Assembly (NCBI GenBank): GCA_044224705.1
Contig: JBGAJY010000060.1
Coordinates: 1 to 25,747 of the forward strand
Reading direction: 5' to 3'
DNA from: M3007 sp044224705
GTDB lineage: Bacteria; Bacteroidota; Bacteroidia; Chitinophagales; Saprospiraceae
Length of the DNA: 25,747 nt
The notes beneath the pieces were generated by a model. The model saw only the letters and a list, made by a program, of their open reading frames with translations. It was not told the DNA's origin and made no database searches. The first letter of the stretch is position 1. Each line of letters starts with the position of its first letter. Below, piece by piece: positions 8,269 to 14,556 of the stretch. Position numbers and translations under genes: made by a program.

Positions 8269-8293
8269 CTTATTTTTCCAGAAAAATAAGATG
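8266..8293 (-). promoter_or_regulatory. AT-rich hairpin enclosing the start codon of the peptidase-like gene
   Basis: On the minus-strand RNA a perfect 12-bp stem (8293-8282 with 8277-8266) closes a 4-base loop, and the last three paired bases are the first ATG. A second ATG follows immediately outside the stem. The low GC content of the stem would make it sensitive to temperature or helicases. This resembles a start-codon-sequestering element, but function is inference. It is unlikely to be a terminator for rhaI because it is not GC-rich. Confidence 0.5.
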
Positions 8294-8336
8294 GGACACC
8301 CTTCGGGTCGGACAGGTTACAGGCAAAGAAGGCTGT

Positions 8337-9611
8337 TTAAAGCCCGGTAGCCGTCGTATTCGCCCCTCTTTCCCGGACCAGTTTTTCCCGAAGTTTTATT
8401 TCCCGGAAAGCCCCGGAGGGGTCCAGCGAGCCGCCCGCCCGCAGGCGCGCTTCGGCCAGCAGGGGGCGCACATCGGTTCGGAAAGCGGCCTGCAGGATGT
8501 CCTGGGCGCGGGCCACGTCGTTGTCGCGCTGGGCCCCGGCGAGCGCCGGGCGATCCACCAGCAGTGCCTGAGCATAGGCGATTTTGATCGCTTCGACCGA
8601 TTGGAGCAGGTCTTCCAGCGGGTCTTTTACGTTGTGCGACGCGTCGATCATCCAGGCCAGGCCGGTGGAGTGGCTCATGTCGCGGGCGTCCATGCCTTCC
8701 ACCAATTCATTGAAAATCAGGAACAACTGGTAGGGATTGATACTACCCACCGTCAGGTCGTCGTCGCCGTATTTGGAGTCGTTGAAGTGAAAGCCGCCGA
8801 GTTTGCCTTCCATGAGCAGCAGGGCTACGATTTGTTCGATGTTGGCATTGGGGAGGTGGTGGCCCAGGTCGACGAGGGCGTAGGCTTGCGGGCCCAGTTT
8901 GTTGGCGTAGAGCAGCGATTGGCCCCAGTCGCCGACCGACATCGAGTAAAAATTGGGCTCGTAAGCCTTGTACTCCACGAACATTTTCCAGCCCTCGGGC
9001 AGGGCGTCGTAAATGGCGCTCAGCCCGTCGAGCGTGCGCTGAAAAGCCTGCCGGAAATTCAGCTGCCCCGGAAAACAGGACCCGTCGGCCAGCCAAACGG
9101 TAATGCTTTCCGAGCCGAGTTCCACGCCATGCCGGATCACCTCGAGGTTGTGCTCGATGGCCTGGCGGCGCACGGCCGGGTTGGTGTGTTGCAGGGAGCC
9201 GAACTTGTAGCTCAGCATTTGACCCGGCTGGTCCTGAAACGTGTTGGAATTGACCGCATCGAAGCGAATGCCGTGGCCTGCGGCCAGTGCCCTGATGTTC
9301 GCAGGGTCTTCCGGGATGTCCCAGGGAATGTGCAGCGAAATAGCCCCGCTCGAACGGTTCAACGCGTGCAGCAGCCCCACGTCTTCGATCTTTTCTTCCA
9401 GACTGCGGGGCTCGCCGCCGCTCGGAAAACGCCCGAAGCGCGTACCGCCCGTACCCAGGGCCCAGGAGGGAATAGCGATCTGAAAATCAATGAGTTTATT
9501 GATGATCGCCTCGGGGTTTTCGAGCTCGGACCGGAGCGCGGCGAGGCGTTTTTGGTGCCGGGCGAGAAGGGGTTCGTTGTGGTTGGCAAGATGATGTGGT
9601 TCGATGCGCAT
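8337..9611 (-). CDS. rhaI: L-rhamnose isomerase (RhaI type)
   Basis: The 424-aa product matches the Pseudomonas stutzeri-type L-rhamnose isomerase family, which converts L-rhamnose to L-rhamnulose in the cytoplasm with a divalent metal and is distinct from E. coli RhaA. The TIM-barrel metal residues are in place: Glu213 (FVEYKAYEP), Asp248 (LVDLGHHLP), His275 with Asp278 (FHFNDSKYGDDD) and Asp323 (WMIDASH). SWALGTGGTRFGRFP near residue 50 is also typical. The frame runs 20 codons further upstream, but that stretch is the repeat at 9626-9683. The ATG at 9609-9611 gives the usual length. It is preceded by rhaM (75-bp gap) and followed by the peptidase-like gene. Role and partners are strongly supported by the neighbouring rha genes. 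Confidence 0.94.
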   Translation of the reverse strand: MRIEPHHLANHNEPLLARHQKRLAALRSELENPEAIINKLIDFQIAIPSWALGTGGTRFGRFPSGGEPRSLEEKIEDVGLLHALNRSSGAISLHIPWDIPEDPANIRALAAGHGIRFDAVNSNTFQDQPGQMLSYKFGSLQHTNPAVRRQAIEHNLEVIRHGVELGSESITVWLADGSCFPGQLNFRQAFQRTLDGLSAIYDALPEGWKMFVEYKAYEPNFYSMSVGDWGQSLLYANKLGPQAYALVDLGHHLPNANIEQIVALLLMEGKLGGFHFNDSKYGDDDLTVGSINPYQLFLIFNELVEGMDARDMSHSTGLAWMIDASHNVKDPLEDLLQSVEAIKIAYAQALLVDRPALAGAQRDNDVARAQDILQAAFRTDVRPLLAEARLRAGGSLDPSGAFREIKLREKLVRERGANTTATGL

Positions 9612-9625
9612 AAGCGTTCTCTTTT

Positions 9626-9683
9626 CTCCGTGCCTCCGTGTCTCCGTGTTTTTTTTTAAAGACAGAGACACGGAGGCACGGAG
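9626..9683. repeat. Perfect inverted repeat with tandem CTCCGTGY arms, between rhaM and rhaI
   Basis: Arms 9626-9644 and 9665-9683 are 19-bp perfect reverse complements separated by 20 bases rich in T. Reading 9626-9648, the unit CTCCGTGY occurs three times in tandem. On the minus strand the hairpin begins 3 bases after the rhaM stop codon (9687-9689) and ends 14 bases before the rhaI ATG, so it occupies nearly the whole gap inside the operon. It could attenuate transcription or protect the upstream mRNA end. Confidence 0.8.
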
Positions 9684-9686
9684 TTT

Positions 9687-10001
9687 TTAAGGCAAATAAA
9701 ATACTTCTTTCAAAGGCAGGCTTACCGGTGAATGGTCGGCATTGGTGGCCATAATATCCGCCATGTAGGCCCACCAGCGCTGCATCACCGGGTGCGCCGG
9801 CAGATCGTCGAGCCGGAGCGGCACGTCGATGTCGAGGACGCCAAACAGCGCGAGGGTTTCCGGATCGAGATAAATCGAGTAGTTGCGTATACCGGTTTGT
9901 TTCAGGAGTTCGGCCAGTTCGGGCCACAAGGCGTCGTGGCGGCGTTGGTATTCGGCTTCCTGGCCGGGGTGGAGCTGCATTTTGAAAGCGAGGCGTGGCA
10001 T
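9687..10001 (-). CDS. rhaM: L-rhamnose mutarotase RhaM
   Basis: RhaM (EC 5.1.3.32) interconverts the alpha and beta anomers of L-rhamnose so that the isomerase is supplied with its preferred form. The 104-aa protein has exactly the length of E. coli RhaM and its landmarks: AFKMQLHPG at the start, EYQRRHDALWPEL with the catalytic His22, RNYSIYLD, QRWWAYMADIM, and the ending SPVSLPLKEVFYLP. The frame is open 34 codons upstream, but only the ATG at 9999-10001 gives the conserved N-terminus. It lies between the SGNH hydrolase gene (56-bp gap) and rhaI (75-bp gap, filled by a hairpin) and is surely part of the rhamnose operon. Confidence 0.96.
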   Translation of the reverse strand: MPRLAFKMQLHPGQEAEYQRRHDALWPELAELLKQTGIRNYSIYLDPETLALFGVLDIDVPLRLDDLPAHPVMQRWWAYMADIMATNADHSPVSLPLKEVFYLP

Positions 10002-10057
10002 ATTGCTTGGATCAGGATGGGCTTGATTTTGGAAGGAATTATTCCAGGATTCCCGGA

Positions 10058-10723
10058 CTAGTGCAGGTTTTTTTCCAAAAAATCCCGCGTGGCTTTTGTC
10101 CACACGGCATATCCTTTTGCGTTCAGGTGGAGTTTGTCTTCTACCAGCAGGTCGCCGTTGGGTCGCCCTTCGGGCGTGAGCAGCAGGTCATAAACATCGA
10201 TATAACGCGCCGTTTTGCGGTGTTTGCGGCAGTATTTTTTGAACATGGCGTTCAATTCGCGCTGCTGCGGCATGGTGCTTTCGCGGGCCAGGCTGGGCCG
10301 GAGGGAGTAGATCGCGACGCGGGTGCCGGGCAGTTTTTCTTTTACCAGTCGCATAAAAATGAGGAAGTCGGCGTAAATCTGGCCGGGCGTTTTTTTACCG
10401 TTCGACAGGTCGTTGTCGCCCTCGTACAACAAGATCCAGGAGGGTTGGAGGGGCACCACGATCCGGTCGAAATAGTAAACTGCATCAGACATCTGGGAGC
10501 CGCCGAAGCCGCGGTTGACGACGGGAAAGCCCGCCAAGTCCTGTGCGAATGTGGTCCAGAGCCGCATGGAGGAACTGCCGTAGAGCAACACCTGGCCTTT
10601 GGCGGGCGGGGCGATGGAATCGCGGATTTCGTAAGCACGGATTTCGGCTTCGAAGGGGTGTTGCTGCTGAGCGTACAGGCCGGAAGCCGTGAGGAGCAGG
10701 GTGAAGAGGAGCGCTTTTTTCAT
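10058..10723 (-). CDS. Secreted SGNH/GDSL-family hydrolase in the rhamnose cluster
   Basis: This 221-aa protein has a signal peptide (MKKALLFTLLLTASGLYAQ) and the four SGNH blocks. The block I nucleophile sits in LLYGSSSMRLW (probably Ser51), the block II glycine in NRGFGGSQ, the block III Asn104 in GDND, and the block V Asp196-His199 in EDKLHLNAKGY. These esterases remove acetyl or other acyl groups. Its place between the aldolase and rhaM suggests de-acylation of a rhamnose-containing glycan before GH78 hydrolysis; that is inference. The ATG at 10721-10723 starts the signal peptide. An upstream in-frame ATG at 10772-10774 lies in a repeat and would add 17 residues. A 15-base stretch including the start is duplicated there (14/15 identical). 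Confidence 0.88.
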   Translation of the reverse strand: MKKALLFTLLLTASGLYAQQQHPFEAEIRAYEIRDSIAPPAKGQVLLYGSSSMRLWTTFAQDLAGFPVVNRGFGGSQMSDAVYYFDRIVVPLQPSWILLYEGDNDLSNGKKTPGQIYADFLIFMRLVKEKLPGTRVAIYSLRPSLARESTMPQQRELNAMFKKYCRKHRKTARYIDVYDLLLTPEGRPNGDLLVEDKLHLNAKGYAVWTKATRDFLEKNLH

Positions 10724-10730
10724 GGTGTCT

Positions 10731-10822
10731 GGTAGCCCGGAATTTATTCCGGGCAGTGTAGTGGGTTTTTTCATGGTATCGTGGGCGAGGGGTGATTTGC
10801 CCGGAATAAATTCCGGGCTACC
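10731..10822. repeat. REPIN-like doublet with 24-bp perfect inverted ends
   Basis: The 24 bases at 10731-10754 and 10799-10822 are exact reverse complements, separated by 44 bases. Each end is itself a palindrome, GCCCGGAAT-(2)-ATTCCGGGC. The element therefore resembles a doublet of REP-type sequences. It overlaps the TAG stop of the aldolase/dehydrogenase gene (10818-10820) and ends 7 bases before the SGNH start. A 15-base segment around the SGNH ATG (10715-10729) recurs at 10766-10780 with one difference, placing a spare in-frame ATG within the element. Confidence 0.85.
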
Positions 10823-12956
10823 GGAGAAAACCTGTCGCCACCCCACCGTCCACGTTCAGCGCGTTGCCCGTGGATTTGTCCAGCAGGCCGCTGACAAAGG
10901 CGAAGGCGGCGTTGGCCACGTCTTCCGGCAGAATGATTTCGTTCAACAAGGTGCGTTTGGCGTAAAACGCGGGCAGTTCTTCCACCGTGACGCCGTAGGC
11001 CTTGGCGCGCCCCTCGGCCCAGCCGCCCGACCAGATGTTGGAGCCGGCGATGACGGCGTCGGGGTTCACCATGTTGACCCGGATCTTGTCGGGGCCGAGC
11101 TCGGCGGCCAACAGGCGGGTGAGGTGGGCCTGGGCGGCTTTGGCGGAGCCGTAACCGGCGTTGTTCGGGCCCGCCACGACGGCATTTTTCGAAACAATGT
11201 TCACGATGTCGCCACCGAATCCCTGGCGGCGCATGATGGCCGCGCCTGCCTGGCTGACGAGCATCTGGCCTTTTACCAGAATGTCGTACAAGCGATCCCA
11301 GTCCTCCACCGTATGACCTTCCAGGGGTTTGGAAATGCTGATACCGGCGTTGCTGACCACGATGTCGATGCCGCCGAAGGCAAGACAGGCTTCGGAAAAT
11401 GCGTTTGTAACAGACTGATGATCAGTTACATTAAGCGCAACAGCCCGTACGGCGTCTTTCCCGAAATTTTTCGACAACTCGTTTTCTGCTTCCGCCAGCC
11501 TCGCCGCATCGAGGTCGCTGAGTACGACGCAGGCGCCTTGTTCGGCGAATTTCCGGGCAATGGCTTTGCCGATGCCGCCGCCCGAACCGGTGATCAGGGC
11601 CACACGGCCCGTAAGCGGTTTGGGTTTCGGCAGCCGCTGCAATTTGGCTTCTTCCAGCAGCCAGTATTCGATGTTGAAGGCTTCCTGACGGGGCAAGGCT
11701 GTGTATTCGGATATGGCCTCGGCGCCGCGCATGACGTTGATCGCGTTGAGGTAAAATTCCGCCGCGACGCGGGCCGTCGTCTTGTCTTTGGCGAAAGTGA
11801 ACATGCCCACGCCCGGCCAGAGGACGACCACCGGGTTGGGATCACGCATGAGCGGGCTGTTGGGGCGTTTGCAGGAGTCGTAGTAGGCCGAATACCGCCG
11901 GCGGTAGGCTTCAAAATCCGGGGCGAGTTGGGCTTTGACGGCCTCGAAGTCCGTGCAGTCCGCGCCGGCGGGCAAATTCAGCACCAACGGACTGATTTTC
12001 GTGCGCAAAAAATGGTCGGGACAGCTCGTGCCCATTGGGGCAAGCCGGTCGAGGTCCGTGGAGTTGAGGAATTCGAGCACCTTTTCGTCGTCGGTGAAAT
12101 GGCCGACAGGTTTTTGGGGGTTTTGAGGATTTGAGGCACAGAGGCCGCGAAGGATGGGCGCGATTGTCGCCGCTTGTTTTACACGGGTTTCAGGATCAAG
12201 GCTTTGAATTTTTTGTCCGCCGAAAACCGGTCCGCGTTTGCCGTAGTTATTTTCCAAAAATTCCGCGCAGGTCTCGACGATATCCAGCGTGTTCAGGTAC
12301 GATTCGAAAGCCGTGCCGCCCCAGCTGAACAGCCCGTGCGAGCCCAGCATGATGCCGCGCAGGGTGATGCCTTTGGCGGCATGTTCTTCAAGGCAAGCCA
12401 GCATTTTCAAGCCCAGGTCGAAGCCCGGCCGTTGCCAGGGCACCCAGCCGACGGTGCCGCCGAACAGTTCTTCGGTGATCCGCTGGCCGTCTTTGGCCGC
12501 CGCGATGGCGATGGCCGCGTCGGGGTGCAGGTGGTCGATGTGCCGGAAGGGCAAAAAAGCGTGCAACGGCGTATCGATCGAAGGCGCTTTGGAAGCCTGG
12601 TCGAAGATGCAATGGTTGAACAGTTCGACCATTTCGTCCTCGAATGCCAGTCCGCGGTACACGTTCCTGAGCTGGCGGAGCCGGTCGAGGTACAGCGCCG
12701 CGAGGCCGCTGCGCGTCATGGTGCCCAGGTCGCCGCCGGAGCCTTTGACCCACATGACCTCCACGGGATTCCCCGTCAGAGGGTCCCTGGCGGAAACTTT
12801 GCAGGAGGTGTTGCCGCCGCCGTAATTGGTCAAACGGAGATCGGCGCCGAGCAGGTTGGAGCGATACACGAGCAGCGCCACTTCGTCGCCGGCGAGTTCG
12901 GCGGCGCGGGATTCGTTCCAGAGGAAGGAGACGTGGCGGTAGGTTTTTGTTGACAT
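10818..12956 (-). CDS. rhaE: Bifunctional rhamnulose-1-phosphate aldolase / lactaldehyde dehydrogenase
   Basis: This 712-aa fusion matches the RhaEW/YuxG-type enzyme. The N-terminal class II aldolase domain (about 1-430) splits L-rhamnulose-1-phosphate into dihydroxyacetone phosphate and L-lactaldehyde; it shows TNYGGGNTSCK (43-53), a DHLHP metal site (His142, His144) and GSHGLFSW (His207). The C-terminal short-chain dehydrogenase domain (about 445-712) has TGSGGGIG (456-463), NAG (536-538) and the catalytic Tyr602-x3-Lys606, and is expected to oxidise lactaldehyde to lactate with NAD. Both active sites look intact. The gene starts 7 bp after the rhaT stop, so the two are translated from one message. 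The stop codon lies in a REPIN-like repeat. The fusion needs a rhamnulokinase, which is not in the window. Confidence 0.95.
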   Translation of the reverse strand: MSTKTYRHVSFLWNESRAAELAGDEVALLVYRSNLLGADLRLTNYGGGNTSCKVSARDPLTGNPVEVMWVKGSGGDLGTMTRSGLAALYLDRLRQLRNVYRGLAFEDEMVELFNHCIFDQASKAPSIDTPLHAFLPFRHIDHLHPDAAIAIAAAKDGQRITEELFGGTVGWVPWQRPGFDLGLKMLACLEEHAAKGITLRGIMLGSHGLFSWGGTAFESYLNTLDIVETCAEFLENNYGKRGPVFGGQKIQSLDPETRVKQAATIAPILRGLCASNPQNPQKPVGHFTDDEKVLEFLNSTDLDRLAPMGTSCPDHFLRTKISPLVLNLPAGADCTDFEAVKAQLAPDFEAYRRRYSAYYDSCKRPNSPLMRDPNPVVVLWPGVGMFTFAKDKTTARVAAEFYLNAINVMRGAEAISEYTALPRQEAFNIEYWLLEEAKLQRLPKPKPLTGRVALITGSGGGIGKAIARKFAEQGACVVLSDLDAARLAEAENELSKNFGKDAVRAVALNVTDHQSVTNAFSEACLAFGGIDIVVSNAGISISKPLEGHTVEDWDRLYDILVKGQMLVSQAGAAIMRRQGFGGDIVNIVSKNAVVAGPNNAGYGSAKAAQAHLTRLLAAELGPDKIRVNMVNPDAVIAGSNIWSGGWAEGRAKAYGVTVEELPAFYAKRTLLNEIILPEDVANAAFAFVSGLLDKSTGNALNVDGGVATGFLR

Positions 12957-12963
12957 GTCAGTT

Positions 12964-14019
12964 TTACTTTAACGAATTCCCGTACCCCACCAGCACCACC
13001 GACAGCAGAATCACCCCCACCCCGGTCAGAATCGTGGCATACGTTCGGCGGCTCACACCTTTCCATTCGCGCAGGCTGATGCCCCAGACGGAGGATACGA
13101 TGATGATGAAAGCCATGTGCAGAATCCAGGAACTGGCGCCGTTGCCGAGCCGCGACTCGCCCATGCCGTAGAAGAAAAACTGCATGAACCAGGTGGTGCC
13201 GGCCAGCGCGGAGAACAGGTAGTTGTTCCACAGGGGCGTCTTGCGGTTGGTGTAATCGCCGAAGGATTTGTTGCGGAAATTCAGCAGCATGCACCACAGG
13301 AAGTTGGTCGTCAGCCCCCCCCAGAGCAGGGGGACGAAGATCACGTTGTTTTGAAAAAGCGGGTTGTGACCGTGCTCTACCGCTACGTTGGCCATGCTCT
13401 TGCCGGCCTCGATGCCGAAATTGAAACAGGCCGAGAGGATGCCGGAGACGGTGGCCACGGCCAGGCCTTTCCAGAGATCGAACTCCTTCACCCCCTCCTT
13501 TTTTTGCTCCTCATCGAGCTCTTTTTCCTTCATCATGCCGGCTTTTCCGCAAATGGCGATGCCCGCGAGGCACACGAGCACGCCCAGCAACACGATCTGC
13601 CCCCAGGGCGCGGAGAACAACTCCCCGATCCCGACTTTCCCCGCCGCCGGCCGGAGGGCGTAATAAATCGAAGGCACCAGCGCCCCAAAAGCGGAGCAGT
13701 AACCGAGCGCCACGCTCATGCCCAGGCTCATGCCCAGGTAACGCATGGACAGGCCGAAGGTGAGGCCGCCGATGCCCCAGAGCAGCCCGAAAAAGTAGGT
13801 CCAGAACAACACCCCACCGTCGGTCGACCTGATGATCGCCATAAAATCGGGTACCGTCAGCCAGGCGGCCAGGAAAGGCACAAAGAGCCAGGAGAACAGC
13901 CCGCCCACGATCCAGGCGCTTTCCCAGGACCAGGCTTGCACGCGGCGAAAAGGGACGTAAAAACTCCCGGAGGCGAAGCCGCCGAGAAAATGCAGGAAAA
14001 TGCCAAGGAGGATTTGCAC
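12964..14019 (-). CDS. rhaT: L-rhamnose/proton symporter RhaT
   Basis: This 351-aa integral membrane protein matches RhaT of the drug/metabolite transporter superfamily, which imports L-rhamnose with protons across the inner membrane. The N-terminus (GIFLHFLGGFASGSFYVPF, then WSWESAWIVGG) is diagnostic. About ten hydrophobic helices follow, with a charged cytoplasmic loop (MKEKELDEEQKKEG) near the middle. Length is close to that of the E. coli protein (344 aa). The start codon is GTG (14017-14019): no ATG occurs between it and the upstream stop, and the family N-terminus begins there. It is first in the minus-strand rhamnose run and 7 bp from the aldolase gene. I could not find a convincing promoter or operator upstream, where an inverted-repeat element lies at 14097-14218. 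Confidence 0.95.
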   Translation of the reverse strand: MQILLGIFLHFLGGFASGSFYVPFRRVQAWSWESAWIVGGLFSWLFVPFLAAWLTVPDFMAIIRSTDGGVLFWTYFFGLLWGIGGLTFGLSMRYLGMSLGMSVALGYCSAFGALVPSIYYALRPAAGKVGIGELFSAPWGQIVLLGVLVCLAGIAICGKAGMMKEKELDEEQKKEGVKEFDLWKGLAVATVSGILSACFNFGIEAGKSMANVAVEHGHNPLFQNNVIFVPLLWGGLTTNFLWCMLLNFRNKSFGDYTNRKTPLWNNYLFSALAGTTWFMQFFFYGMGESRLGNGASSWILHMAFIIIVSSVWGISLREWKGVSRRTYATILTGVGVILLSVVLVGYGNSLK

Positions 14020-14096
14020 GGCAGAAAAAGGTGGGTTGATTCGACAAATGACGTGCGGCTTGCGCCGCTATTTCGGGGAAATGTCGGAATTTTTTT

Positions 14097-14218
14097 ACCA
14101 CATAAAGGACACATGAAGGGCACATAAAGAAAAGGGAAGGGGGATATTTTATGATACGCTTGGCCAAACCACTTGCCTCGATTGTCCCTTCCCCTTTTCT
14201 TTATGTGCCCTTCATGTG
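14097..14218. repeat. Inverted-repeat element, copy 2 (CACATAAAG family)
   Basis: The left arm (from about 14097, core 14111-14143) and the right arm (14186-14217) are near-perfect reverse complements using the same CACATAAAG / GGGCACATAAAGAAAAGG units as the element at 16-203. The right arm lacks about 11 bases present in the left, consistent with slippage between two ATGTG motifs. The spacer shares GATACnCT and CAAAC with copy 1, so the two are related beyond their arms. Here the element lies between divergent genes (rhaT and the small membrane protein) rather than at a gene's 3' end. Confidence 0.82.
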
Positions 14219-14259
14219 GTCCAAATTGGAGATATTTCGGGCCTAAAAAAACACTCACC

Positions 14260-14541
14260 ATGCTGTCCAAATTTCTCAAATTCCTCAGCCGCGAAGTGCT
14301 CAACCTGGCCGTTGGCTACCTCGCCGGATTGTGGGCCTCCACCCTCGTGTCCAAATTTTTTGTCAAAAAAGGGCTGGTCAACCTCTGGGGCCTCACCGCC
14401 AAACGCGAAGCCGTGAGCAAAGACGACTACGGCTGGCTGCTGTTCGCCGGCTCGTACCTCATCGGCCTGGCGGTGATGCTGATCGTGGATTTTTTGATGA
14501 AGCAGCTGAGGGGGAAGAAGGAGGAGGCGCCGGAAGCGTAG
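14260..14541 (+). CDS. Small membrane protein of unknown function
   Basis: This 93-aa protein has two hydrophobic segments likely to span the membrane (about 13-34, VLNLAVGYLAGLWASTLVSKF; and about 58-80, WLLFAGSYLIGLAVMLIVDFL). A basic/polar loop joins them and the tail is charged (KQLRGKKEEAPEA). I do not recognise a family. The ATG at 14260 was chosen because the upstream part of the frame (from 14173) runs through the inverted-repeat element. It is flanked by divergent rhaT and the convergent DUF5916 gene, with only 15 bp to the end of the latter. Coding status is supported by the clean amphipathic layout, but not by any motif. Confidence 0.6.
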   Translation: MLSKFLKFLSREVLNLAVGYLAGLWASTLVSKFFVKKGLVNLWGLTAKREAVSKDDYGWLLFAGSYLIGLAVMLIVDFLMKQLRGKKEEAPEA

Positions 14542-14556
14542 CGTGTTTTCTCCAGC

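Noticed and set aside
8256..9659. Plus-strand frame of 467 codons
   Set aside because: It is wholly antisense to rhaI, whose motifs are clear, and has no motif of its own. Similar shadows at 10689-12134, 14803-16431 and 20996-22246 were rejected for the same reason.
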